A stretch of 64,000 nucleotides of DNA from Turbatrix aceti (GCA_963969345.1 OZ017768.1:9014718-9078717); one strand, 5' to 3'. Positions 30,681-42,150 are shown, counted from the first letter of the stretch. Notes: a model not told the origin generated them from the letters alone. A program made the numbers and translations.

Positions 30681-33300
30681 CGCAAACTGTGTGCAGTGCG
30701 CAAAGTGTTGTTTTACCGTATTTATTGTGCCGTAATAGATATAAACATTTACAAATTTATCAATACGTGTTACCGGCATGAAAAATGGGACAACTGAAAC
30801 CACAATTTTTATTTCTATAACATAAATTATATAAAATCTACTCATTTACTCATTTTTTCTTCAGATGTGTCCATTTCAGTGTCCTGAGTTCCGTCGGTTG
30901 ACATGGGTTGACGTGCTGAGTAAATTGATGAACTGTCTGAGCAAGAGGAGGTGTAATGAACACGTGAAAAAAAAAACAATCAAAAACAACAAGTAGCAAC
31001 ACAACTTTCGCTTGCGATGGAACACGAAAGCAATTTTCGCCACGAGAGAACGTGGGTGAAGGGTCAGACTGGTTTGGTGCATGGCACATACAGTGGCAAG
31101 TGTGAGGCGCGCATGCTGTCTGGACTATCCTTCTCTCTCTGGCTTCTCTTCGTTCAGCGCGCGTCGCTCTCATGAAGAGAGATTCTCCCGCTGCCCGAGC
31201 GCGCTGGTCGAATTAGTTGCAAAAAAAGGAATTTCGGGCCAAATTTAGAAATTTTTACTTTTTCAAATTAGATTTGTAATTAGAATAATATTTGAAGCAT
31301 TTTGATGTGTTTTTCAGAATTGTGGGACAATATTTGATCAAAATCGAGTGGGGTTCGGGAGAAAAAATCCACGGATCTTTGAAATGCCGATAGAAAGCTG
31401 AAAATTTCAGGGTTGACTAAAAACAAAATTTCCTTTCAAATGGCATACTCAGTTTTTTGATTGCGTGTCGATAAATGTCCGAAAAAACGGTTTTCTTCGG
31501 AAATTTGAAAAATTCGGTACTTTCTAGAACTGGGATCAAAAAATGAATATCACCAGTCGAAAGCGCAATATCTTTTTTATCTACTGTGAAATTTTCACAG
31601 ACTTAACATATCCCTGAAGCATACGGTAACGATTCTCCCGAACCCTACTTGTTCAAACGCCTGAGGCTATGAGGTAGAGCGCTGTAGAGCAGAGTGAGAT
31701 AGAATATCTTGTGAGAAATTTTTCGGCCTACAAAATCGTGTAACTCCTGAATTTCTATCTATTTTTTTGGCTTCGCAATTTTAATTCGCGCAACATACAC
31801 TCATTTTTGGTATCAATTTTCCGAAAATTGAAATCGAAAAAGTGGGGTCTGGGGGAAAAATCGGCATTGACACAGTTTTGGAGCGTTGTAGCATGAATCT
31901 TGAACACAGACGTAAAAAACCCTGTAGAATTCAAAAATATTTTTATTTTGTTTTTAAATGTTCGAAAAAGTTCCGAAAAATGCTTTTTTTTTGAAAATTC
32001 GAACTTTTAGGAATTTTTCGGTCGAAATTGAAAAAAATGAATATCGTCACCGCATTTAGAATTCATTTTTACTCCTATCCTGAAATTTTCAGCAATATTG
32101 CTTTCAAACTGAACGAATGCCGATTTTTCCCCCAGACCCCACTTTTTCGATTTCAATTTTCGGAAAATTGATACCAAAAATGAGTGTATGTTGCGCGAAT
32201 TAAAATTGCGAAGCCAAAAAAATAGATAGAAATTCAGGAGTTACACGATTTTGTAGGCCGAAAAATTTCTCACAAGATATTCTATCTCACTCTGCTCTAC
32301 AGCGCTCTACCTCATAGCCTCAGGCGTTTGAACAAGTAGGGTTCGGGAGAATCGTTACCGTATGCTTCAGGGATATGTTAAGTCTGTGAAAATTTCACAG
32401 TAGATAAAAAAGATATTGCGCTTTCGACTGGTGATATTCATTTTTTGATCCCAGTTCTAGAAAGTACCGAATTTTTCAAATTTCCGAAGAAAACCGTTTT
32501 TTCGGACATTTATCGACACGCAATCAAAAAACTGAGTATGCCATTTGAAAGGAAATTTTGTTTTTAGTCAACCCTGAAATTTTCAGCTTTCTATCGGCAT
32601 TTCAAAGATCCGTGGATTTTTTCTCCCGAACCCCACTCGATTTTGATCAAATATTGTCCCACAATTCTGAAAAACACATCAAAATGCTTCAAATATTATT
32701 CTAATTACAAATCTAATTTGAAAAAGTAAAAATTTCTAAATTTGGCCCGAAATTCCTTTTTTTGCAACTAATTCGACCAGCGCGCTCGGGCAGCGGGAGA
32801 ATCTCTCTTCATGAGAGCGACGCGCGCTGAACGAAGAGAAGCCAGAGAGAGAAGGATAGTCCAGACAGCATGCGCGCCTCACACTTGCCACTGTATGTGC
32901 CATGCACCAAACCAGTCTGACCCTTCACCCACGTTCTCTCGTGGCGAAAATTGCTTTCGTGTTCCATCGCAAGCGAAAGTTGTGTTGCTACTTGTTGTTT
33001 TTGATTGTTTTTTTTTTTCACGTGTTCATTACACCTCCTCTTGCTCAGACAGTTCATCAATTTACTCAGCACGTCAACCCATGTCAACCGACGGAACTCA
33101 GGACACTGAAATGGACACATCTGAAGAAAAAATGAGTAAATGAGTAGATTTTATATAATTTATGTTATAGAAATAAAAATTGTGGTTTCAGTTGTCCCAT
33201 TTTTCATGCCGGTAACACGTATTGATAAATTTGTAAATGTTTATATCTATTACGGCACAATAAATACGGTAAAACAACACTTTGCGCACTGCACACAGTT

Positions 33301-33454
33301 TGCGCTTGCAAAGCGGAAAAATCTCACAGATGCTTTTTTTCCAATTTGTGCGCGCACGCTACGCGGAAAAATCTCACAGATGATTTTTTTCCAATTTGTG
33401 CGCGCACACGAAACGGAAAAATCTCACAGATGCCTTTTTTCCAATTTGTGCGCG
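33301..33454. repeat. 50-bp minisatellite, three units (right arm)
   Basis: Reverse complement of the array at 30531-30680, with the same unit order and linkers. Copy number and variants are preserved between the arms, so the array predates or was co-copied with the inverted duplication. Confidence 0.85.
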
Positions 33455-33667
33455 TGTTCTCGCATTTTCTCGTGCGGACTGTCCACATTTTCGCAAAATG
33501 TCAATTTGTTCATCGTAATTGGACAATTTTTCATGAAATATACATTCGGGACACGTGCATGTATCTTTTTTTCATAACATCAACTACGCTGTGTTTGACA
33601 TGTTCATTTTTTTGAGTTCGGCTGCAAAACTTCGTTTTTTGAAGAAAATTTTAAATATACCGCCTTA

Positions 33668-34608
33668 CATGCAAAAGCTTACAAACGCCGTCTCGCGCTT
33701 GAAGGTGAACGCAAACACTTGTAGATATCGAGTTTTGGCAAACAGGCGATTACAAAAAACTTGCAATGCAATGCAACTGCTTTCAAGTGAATATAAAAAC
33801 TTGTAAACACGCTTTTGAGCCTGAAAGTGAATACAAACGCTTAGGTTTTGCCTGTCACCGACTTTGACGCCATAAATGTGCTTCCAAGTACTTATAAAAA
33901 CTCGCAATCAGCGTTCCGACGCTCGAAAACACTGTTTGACATCGATTTTTCTGCGATTTACGCAACTTTGTTTTTTTCGTCGTTTTGATGACTTTACGTC
34001 GTTTTTTGTTGTTTCGTCCATTTTTCGTCGTATTTATTTTTCTACTTTCTACGGTCAAATCCTAATCGGCAACAAACAGCTGCTCTACTGGACTAACTAG
34101 TCGACAACCGGCATCAACTTTGGTGAGTTTTTGGGGTGAAAGCACGAAAGTATCTGTCGCGCGTGCTATGATGGATTTTCCTCATTTTTATGATTTTCAG
34201 GCATAAACCTGAAATCATTGGCTTCGAGTTGACAACATCAACGTCATCAGACCACATCATCAGTTCAAACAATTTGTTTCGGCACCATTGACGTCTTCAA
34301 AAGTACGACTGACGACGAAGACAAAATATTTTATTTCTTTTTTTATTTATTTGTTTTTTTTTGTTTTTTACGTGTTTTTTTGCTCACTTATGATAAATAT
34401 TGTTTTTTTAACCGACAAACGACTGATGCGAGGGTAAGGGAATCGGGATTATAAAGCAAACGCGAGCCGGCGATTCGTCGTTTTTTTAAACGCTTGCAAA
34501 CACAGATATGCTCACAAGTAACCTAAAAATGCTTACAAACACAGTCCCATTGCCTACAAACGCTAGAAGTGTCTATGAGTGGTCTAGGAGATACTAGAAA
34601 GGCGCGCA
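33668..34608. repeat. arm-specific insertion with irregular cttacaaacgc-type units
   Basis: Present only in the right arm of the large fold-back element, between the gccttaca and agtacgcttttacatc blocks that are adjacent in the left arm. It contains many imperfect units of the form gcttacaaac(a/g)c or gcaaacacttg, on one strand. No coding potential or element termini are recognised. Confidence 0.65.
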
Positions 34609-34662
34609 CGTAGTACGAGTACGCTTTTACATCTTACTTGCAAAAAAAACGCCTTTGCTGTG

Positions 34663-34923
34663 TGGGACCAGGCTGGTAGGCACGTAGAAGCCGACGCCGC
34701 TGTAAACCTGACCATGCTCGTCCGGAGGAGGGCCATGCCAGTAGAGAGAGTATCCGCTGGCGAGGTTGAGGAGCCCCTTTCCTGTTCGCCTCACTTCAGA
34801 GTTGCCGATGATGTCGACGGCGATCTTGGAGGCGGCTTGTTCAAGTTCTTCTAGCCGTGCAGCACTGCCTAAGTACCTGGCGTTGATGGTGGCGACCTGC
34901 GGGAACTTCCTTTGACGCCTCAT
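34663..34923 (-). pseudogene. LINE endonuclease N-terminus
   Basis: Encodes the start of an RTE-type endonuclease: KFPQVATINARYLG (usually a WNV/WNI motif), a LEELEQA helix, DIIGNSEVRRTGKG with the catalytic glutamate, and YSGVGFYVPTSLVP. It is cut at 34662 by the large fold-back element. Confidence 0.85.
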
Positions 34924-35559
34924 GTAGCTACGTTCACGTCCGCTACGACTTCTGTGAACGGAGTCTTCACCCTCCCCTTGCTTCTCCCGTTCAGAACGAT
35001 TTCAGCTCGGTTGCACGCGAGAGCGAAACGAGAATGCGACTCCCCAAGATACCATACAATTGTAGTTTCATTTAATTGTATGGTATCTTGGCGAGGAGTG
35101 TTGTACCTGCACCTTGCGTGCAGTACTAATGATTAGCATAGTTACTTTCCTTTGCCATTGTATTCTCCTTACTCATTGTTGTTGTATCGATTGTGTTGTC
35201 AACCCTCCTCGTAGCTACACCTCCGACGCGTTACCTTGTACGGTCGGAAGGTAAGGATTTCCCTCATTGATGTATTGTAATTATGTATTGTTTGTTACAG
35301 GTGTTTTTATCACCGGGAGTAAATCGTAAAGTCGAGTGGCGGTCACAACACTTACCCTACCTTTAATCCGGGCTTTACTGCATGACAACCCCGAGTTCAT
35401 TCCACACCCGGCCCCCTCTTTAACCCCAAACCAATCATCCTCTAGTGCGCCTACCTGCATCTGCACCAACTATCAATCACCAGTTTGCTCCTTCGCAAGG
35501 GTCCTATGCCAGTGTCAACAGTAGCGGTGTTTTTTATTCCTTTAGGGCCATCGGAGTCG
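34924..35559. other. unassigned stretch upstream of the LINE
   Basis: May hold the LINE 5' UTR. A GTAAGG...TTACAG pair at 35251-35298 could be a 48-bp intron, like the short introns elsewhere here, but the flanking frames are short and match nothing I know. A smaller stem, gtacctgca/tgcagtac, lies near 35103-35126. Confidence 0.35.
35044..35091. repeat. perfect 18-bp hairpin
   Basis: ccaagataccatacaatt, a 12-nt loop, then the exact complement aattgtatggtatcttgg. The stem has no mismatch. It is too short for a typical microRNA precursor and more likely belongs to a mobile-element end. Confidence 0.7.
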
Positions 35560-35567
35560 AGCGTCGG

Positions 35568-36985
35568 TAGGGTTCGAACCCCCCCCCCCCGTATCGGGTC
35601 GGGGGCGGGGGTAGTCGGGGGCAGAGGTGTCGGGGGCGGGGGAATTCTGCCCCCGACGGGGGCAGAAGTCGGCGGGGACGGGGGTAATTGCCCCCGAGTC
35701 TTATGAAAAAGAAGAAAAAAAGTTGTCAATTTTATCTTAATAGACAGTCTGCGAGCCGATTTACATTCGACGACCCCTCAATTTTTACACTTTGAAATGT
35801 TTTGAGTCTAAGTTGTAGAAGACCCTAAGGGCAGTCTATAACCGCAATATTAGATTTTTTAAATATCGGATTCTGGAGATTTGGCTTCAGATGTGTTTTC
35901 ATAGTTCTCCCCAAAAAAGAATGGCGCGCGCTTCGTTTCTGAGCAAAAAATCTGAAAATTTGTTTAAGGGGGTTTCAGAGAACAGGGAATACGACAGCAT
36001 ACTCAAATTTTTAAAAAAACAACTGCAAGTATTTTTTTTTTGCAAGTATTTGAATTTTGGCGTCACAAAATTCGGCCTTATCACGCCCCAAAAAAATAAT
36101 CACTCATTTTCATATATCCTATCTGAAAGAGCGATTTTTTTGGCTCAACATGTAGTTTCCGTTAGAAAAATTTAGGGTCTGGAATCACCTTTTAGGTCCC
36201 GATTTGTCGTCAAAACGACCAAAAAACCCACTTTTTTGCGCGTGCGCGCGCGTGTGCGCACTTCCCGCCATTTTTTTGAGGGGGTTTTTGGGCGTTTTGA
36301 CGACAAATCGGGACCTAAAAGGTGATTCCAGACCCTAAATTTTTCTAACGGAAACTACATGTTGAGCCAAAAAAATCGCTCTTTCAGATAGGATATATGA
36401 AAATGAGTGATTATTTTTTTGGGGCGTGATAAGGCCGAATTTTGTGACGCCAAAATTCAAATATTTGCAAAAAAAAATACTTGCAGTTGTTTTTTTTTTA
36501 AATTTGAGTATGCTGTCGTATTCCCTGTCCTCTGAAACCCCCGTAAACAAATTTTCAGATTTTTTGATCAGAAACGAAGCGCGCGCCATTCTTTTTTGGG
36601 GAGAACTATGAAAACACATCTGAAGCCAAATCTCCAGAATCCGATTTTTAAAAAATCTAATATTGCGGTTATAGACTGCCCTTAGGGTCTTCTACAACTT
36701 AGACTCAAAACATTTCAAAGTGTAAAAATTGAGGGGTCGGGCTTTTCCCCTTATAGGAAAATCGGCTCGCAGACTGTCTATTAAAACGAAAACCGAGGCA
36801 TATTTTGAACAAATTTTTCGTATTTTGCTCTGTTTTTGCCTATTTGTGTTGTTTTTGAACGTTTTTCCGCGTTTAACGCTAAATTTTGCTCATTGTCGGG
36901 GGCAGAATCTGTCGGGGGCGGGGGTTTTACTCCCCGACGGGGGTCACAAATGGTCGGGGGCGGGGGGGGGGGGGTTCGAACCCTA
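35568..36985. mobile_element. hAT-like fold-back element with 8-bp target duplication
   Basis: Begins TAGGGTTCGAACC and ends with its complement, flanked by the 8-bp direct repeat AGCGTCGG (35560-35567 and 36986-36993); hAT elements make 8-bp duplications and often start C/TAGGG. The inner arms (about 35740-36240 and 36290-36780) mirror each other around a cgcgtgcgcgcgcgtgtgcgc core. Beside each end are G-rich blocks (cgggggcggggg) on the same strand rather than mirrored. No transposase is present. Confidence 0.88.
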
Positions 36986-36993
36986 AGCGTCGG

Positions 36994-37372
36994 TGATGCT
37001 GACCTTCATCCTATTTTTAGACAAATTTTGGGAACTGTCTAAAAATGTAGTCACGATTTTTTTTCTTGATGCTGAATTCCTTGAAACGCTAACATAAATT
37101 TTCGAAATTATACTAAATATTTTCTTTTTGGTAATTGTTTTTATCGAATCAGCTGTTTTGCAATAAATTTGCACAAATTTCTCGACAAAAATCTTTGATT
37201 TTTCTCATCCAAGAAACTACACGTTTTATTTGACAGTTGTGGTAAATATTAAACGCACGTAAACCTGCAAAACACAACAACAACTATCTTTGGATTACGG
37301 CGTTAGTAGAAGGAAGCAGACGGCGCAGATAATAAAATGGCCTCGGATTTAAAGCAGCAACGATCATCGAGA
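36994..37372. other. 3' flank of the Gle1-like gene; duplicated at 13.9 kb
   Basis: No gene. From 37205 the sequence matches 13870-13940 (acacgttttatttgacagt ... gtaaacctg), which marks one boundary of the segmental duplication that includes the Gle1-like exons 12-13. Confidence 0.55.
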
Positions 37373-40300
37373 TCATTGCTCCTCGAAGGGCACCGGCGAG
37401 GCACGGAGTACGACCCTGTGCAATCCCTCCAGGACGTGTCTGGCTTTGGCCCGGACAGCCTCGTGCATGCGAGTCAGCATGGGGACCAGATTCTCGATAG
37501 CCGGCAGCTTAGTGCCGATTTCCGCAATCGTCGGCGTCACGTCGTCCTCGATGAGTTTTTTGAGGATTTTGGTGAGTGTTGCCACGTAGCTGGCAGGCAG
37601 GGACTTGTTCTGAATTATGTGAGCCGTTAAAAACCCATCATCATTTTTTAAAACTATTTTTAAGTGAAATTGTCATCAAAAACAACTTTGCTCTCCCGCA
37701 CGACCCTCCCCTCACTCACGTAGAGGAAAGCCGTTAGATAAGCAATCCACGAGACCGGAACCTGTCGTTCGTCCGCGTCGACCGCCTGCAGGATGTACTC
37801 GAACGTCGACAACATGAGGGCTTTGCCGCGGGCGTCCGTGATTTTTTTGATGTCGACCTGGGGTGCGATGCCCTCGAGTTTGAGGAAAAAGTCGAGCAGG
37901 AACCGCTGATTCTCAATGTCCTCGGTTCTGAACGCCCGATCGCCCAGTACGAATTTCAGAGAGATAATGCTGAAAAAAATAAATAGTCGAGGTGAATAAG
38001 AAACAATTTTTAGAACTCACAAGGTTTGGAGTTCAATGTGCGAAATGAAGGTTAAACCGATGAGATAAAAGCGAAATTCGTTGAAGAAATCGGGTAGGAC
38101 TTTGGACTGGTCGATGGAGAGGAAGAGTTTCTGTACACTGTTCACGTAGCAGTAGCTGCCACTGGCTGAGGACTGAAAAATTGATTTTTGTTGATAACAT
38201 AACAAAAACCGAGTTTTTTTAAAGCTGAACTCACCACAAAGTAATCAGCGATGACGAACGACAGAAAAGCAATCTGCTCCCTGTCGTTGGCATCAAACGT
38301 AAACTCATCTTTTCCGCCGTAGAGTCGCTGTGGCTTTCCCGACACGAGAGCCCGGATCGCCTGGTTGCACTTGGCAAACGCGGCTGATTCGTTCTTGTCG
38401 AGCTGAATCGCGATGTCGAGTGCGTTCCGGATATATGCCTTGATCCGGATCCGAAGACTGGCCTTTTCTGCGTTCGACGAGAACGACTTGACGTTTCTGT
38501 CAAATTTGACGCCGGCTGCAGCCGCGTAGTGCAGCCACTTGACTGCTACGCCGCGGGCAGGCTTCGCAGCGGCGTTCGCGGTCACCGGTGACAGCGGGGA
38601 GCTCGGCGTCGACGGTGGCGATTCCGCGGAGGCTGTTGTGACTATTGAGAGGGGTTTGGTCGGGAGAGTGGATGGTGGGGTGTGAACAGGAGCTGTGGAG
38701 GAAGGCTGGGTTGGGGACTTGATTGAGGCAACCTCAGAAATCAGTTGGGGTCCTGCAAGGAAAAAGTTCACGTATTTTAAAATAAAAAAAGCAACAAATT
38801 TTGTATTTTGTTAAAAAAAACAAATTTGTTCACGGAATTCTGAAAATGTAATCAAAATCGCCGTTTGCTAAAAAAATTCAAAAAAGCCATAAAAAACAAA
38901 ACCTATAAATTTTGGGTCCCGAAACGAAAAAAAGCACAATTACCGATTATTACAATTTCAACCCGGAAATTATACAATTTTGCCCAAAAGAAAAAATAAA
39001 AATAATTTCCCCATCTAATAAAAATAAATTATCCGATCTGCGATAAAAAAAAATCCGTAAAACTCACTGAAATTGGCCATGTTGCCACCAGTCGATCCAA
39101 ACGACCCGAAAGGCGAAGCTTTGACCACAGCCTGACCCGGCTGTCCGAATGAAAAACCGGCGCTACCACCGCCGAAAGTCGATGAAGCAGTTTTCTTGTC
39201 CCCGACCGATCCCCAGCCGGCAAACAGTGTCGGCGGCGTTGTCGCTGACGCGGGTGTCGAGGGTTTTCCGAAGACAAATCCACTCAATGGCGGTTTTTTA
39301 TCATCGGAAGTCGCGTTAACGGGTTCTGAACAAAAAACAATCAATGAGAATCGCAAATATTCAAAAAAACTCACTCAGAGGATCCTTCGAAGCCGTAAAA
39401 CTACCAAAAGCAGGCTTTGGAACAGCGACAGGTTCCAAAGGCTTTGGATCAGCGTCTGGAGCCTTGGAAACGGTCGTTGACGCGCCAGCAGCGCTCAAAC
39501 CACCAAATAGAGAGCCAGAAGCGGGTTGAAATGGTTGACCAAAAAATGACGATTTTGTTGAAGTATTTTTGGCCTCGGTTGGCTTCTTTTCAGTCAAAAC
39601 AGGTGCCAGGGGTTCAGAATCAGTTTTTTGACCTCTGTTTTCATCATTGGGGGACTCACTTTGACTGTCGGAGGCTCCGGACGCCCGCAAGGATGGCTTG
39701 CCAAATGAAAAAGAAACCGGAAGCTTGTTTTCCGGGGTCGGAGCCGGTGCAGAGGGTTTTCCGAAGACAAATGCACTCAATGGCGGGTTTTTATCCCCCA
39801 AAGTCGCGTCAACGGGTTCTGAACAAAGACAATCAATAAAAATCGCAAAAATTCGAAAAACTTACTCGGAAGATCCTTCAAAGCCGTAAAACCACCAAAA
39901 GCAGGCTTCGGACCAGTGACAGGTTCTGTAGGCTTTGGATCAGCGTCTGGAGCTTTGGAAACGGTCGTCGACGACCCAGAAGATCCCAAACCGCCAAAAA
40001 AAGAGCCAGAACCGGGCTGAAATGTTTGACCAAAAAATGACGACTTCGTGGCAGTGTTTGGCGCATCGATCGGCTTTTTCTCGGTCAAAACGGTGCTTTT
40101 TGACAAGTTCAGGGGTTCGGAACCCGTTTTTTGATCCTTGTTTTCATTACTGAGAAACGTCGATGGTTCTAAACGCAAAAAAGATTTCATAGACCGCAAA
40201 AAAAGGTTAAAAAAACTCACTCGAAGTACCGAAGCCAGCAAAAGTGTTCCCCGACGGCTGTTTTTGGAACGAAAAGGAAAATCCAGGGATCTTCGAAGCG

Positions 40301-42150
40301 TCGTTGACGTTCGCCTGTTGTGATTCATTCGTAGCCTTTCCAAATGGCTCTGAAAAAAATGAATCGTCAAATGCAAAAAAATCGCTTCAAAACTCACTTT
40401 GCGAAGCTAGAGTTCCTAATCCGGCAAAAGCAGACGAAGGAGTGGGCAGGGCCGCCTCTCCAGAAGCTGAGCTACCGGTGGGCTGAGGTTTGGTTCCAGG
40501 AAGGGTCGTCGTACCGGTGACAGGGGCCGAAGCAGGTTCTGAAAACATAGCATTCACTAAAAATTAAATTTGAAAAGCAGGGTTCTCAAAACTCAGGTTT
40601 TTCGGATGTTTTCCACGGTCCGGGCTCGGCCAATTGGCTTTAAAGGCTCGACCCGGTCAAAAAATGGCCGTCAATTGGATCGGGCCGAGCAATAGAAACT
40701 AATCGGCCCTGCTCGGGCAGGGGAAAACACCGGCATCACCTTGACCAGGGCGACCCGTTGAGAACCCTGTTGAAAAGTAAAAAAACTCACGTTGAGATTT
40801 GAATGCACCGAAACCACTGAAAACAGGATTCGCCGCTGCTGAAGGCAATTTTTGGCCACCACCAAAATTGACGTTTTCAGATTTGCTGAACAAAGGGTTA
40901 TTTTGGGGTACGGAAGACAGCTTGGAGGAGAAATCTGGGGTTTCGGTGTTTTTGACGAGATAAGTGGCGTCTAAAAATAAAAAAAAATAAAAAACAGTTT
41001 TATGGGAAAAACTGACCTCCAAGCTGTTCTCTGTTGGCTGTCGACTGATTTTCTGGCACGGTAAACGTCTTTCCAGCCAGTGATCCGGTCCGGAACGAAG
41101 CGCCTGCGCCAAAATTGGCTGGCGTCGACGTGATGGGTGCATTTCGGCCCCAGGTAGTGAAAGACGGCAGTTCGTCCTGGCTATTGGGTTTTGAAATTGA
41201 CCTTGAGGAAAGTTGGAAGCTCCGGTCTGCCATGGATGATGGGTCTGAAATTGCCAAAAAAACAGGTAAAACACAAAAAATGGTGAAAAAACACTATAAA
41301 CCGTAAAAAAAGCAACAAAAACCCCAGAAAAGCAAAAAAATCTCATTAATTTTAACCAAAAAAGCAAAAACCCCTCAAAAAACCGTAAAACGCCCCAAAA
41401 AATACCCACCTATACTATCAGTACTCCGCAACGGCTGATGTCCAGACATCCGCTTCTCTGCCAGTGGCTTGGGTTTCGGAGTCGTCACCGGCAACGCCAC
41501 TCCAACCTCAGCCGCAGCAGCAGCCCCCGGTTTTGCCTCAGGCCTAGGTTGCTCAACTCGGCCCATCGACAAGATATTCTTCGTTAGGCTATCAACAAGT
41601 GCCCTGGATCCCGGCGAATACTCAGCCACTTCCTGACTGCTGGGCAGAAAGTTCTGTGGAGGCAAAGAATTGCACTTCCTTCGACGCTGGTTGAGAAGTC
41701 GCTTGGCGCATTCCAGCTGGATGTACCGCGACTCGATGTCTGAGATCTCCAGAGACAGCTCGGAATTTTCATTGATCCGAGAACCAGCAATCACACGCTT
41801 TTTCTCGTCCTCGTGCATTTTTCGGGCACTGAAAAGAAAAAAAACGATTCAAACAACAAAAAAAGAAAGAAAACTGCAGCTAAATTTACGATCGCAAAAA
41901 TCGTTTACGTTCACGTTCGAAAGTAACAAAAAGTGTTGGATTTGACCGTAAAAAAGTATTACTTTTGATCGTAAGAAAAGTATTACTTCAACAACGTGCG
42001 GTTTTTGTTGTTGTTTTCGCCCCGAGAATTGTTTGTAGAATCGTAATCGATATTGTTTTTTTATTTCCGATTTTAAACGAATCAACTAATTTACCTTCGA
42101 TCGATCTTGTGAACCTGTTGCGTAAAAGTCCTTGCCGACGCCTTGTCCAT
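37373..42150 (-). CDS. FG-repeat nucleoporin with Gle1-like C-terminal domain
   Basis: Exons (minus): 42150-42095, 41828-41410, 41244-41017, 40970-40791, 40538-40398, 40349-40221, 40168-39866, 39818-39375, 39325-39068, 38752-38235, 38172-38021, 37969-37720, 37609-37373; 3315 nt, 1104 aa, every junction in phase. The N-terminus (1-110) is charged and helical. Residues about 160-720 are low complexity with FG, FGKP and GFG motifs; several exons begin with K/Q/R-P and end with a similar junction, suggesting exon duplication (PKPAFGSFTA and PKPAFGGFTA). The C-terminal 300 residues (ALVSGKP, FVIADYFV, LPDFFNEFRFYL, SLKFVLGD, YVATLTKILKKLI) follow the Gle1 domain order, so a role in mRNA export at the pore is inferred. 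Similarity is distant; known animal Gle1 lacks FG-rich exons. Confidence 0.7.
40578..40769. mobile_element. 192-bp hAT MITE in an intron
   Basis: Ends CAGGGTTCTCAA and TTGAGAACCCTG, flanked by perfect 8-bp direct repeats TTGAAAAG (40570-40577 and 40770-40777). It is a non-autonomous hAT-type element lying in the intron between exons 4 and 5 of the Gle1-like gene, just 22 bp from exon 4. The splice sites are not disturbed. Confidence 0.95.

Larger units (their letters stand above)
30252..34662. mobile_element. large fold-back element (4.4 kb, arms about 1.6 kb) inserted in the LINE
   Basis: The ends read CACAGCAAAGGCG inward from both sides, followed by a T run and gcaagtaagatgtaaaagcg in both. 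Mirror arms run from about 30252 to 31900 and 32085 to 34662 (centre near 31992); long stretches appear identical. The right arm alone carries an extra 0.93-kb block (about 33668-34608). No transposase frame is found. No 7-bp target repeat is evident, but joining the LINE with a 2-bp overlap gives LVPSIRPFYHSD in frame. Confidence 0.88.
24834..34923 (-). mobile_element. RTE-like non-LTR retrotransposon, inactive, broken by three fold-back elements
   Basis: Minus-strand pieces of one LINE lie in order: endonuclease N-terminus (34923-34663), a short endonuclease piece (30251-30176), endonuclease C-terminus and linker (29241-28142), and reverse transcriptase (26217-24898). A GTAAA-type tandem-repeat tail (minus strand, 24870-24834) follows, typical of RTE-clade 3' ends. 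Inserted DNA elements occupy the gaps. The 5' limit beyond 34923 is uncertain. The element sits tail-first against the last exon of the GCN2-like gene. Confidence 0.85.

Noticed and set aside
30444..33577. 133-145 codon frames with repeated FFPICAR-type segments
   Set aside because: The repeats come from the 50-bp minisatellite in the arms of the large fold-back element, not from a gene.
34660..34854. Plus-strand frame through the LINE endonuclease
   Set aside because: Antisense shadow of the minus-strand LINE coding sequence.
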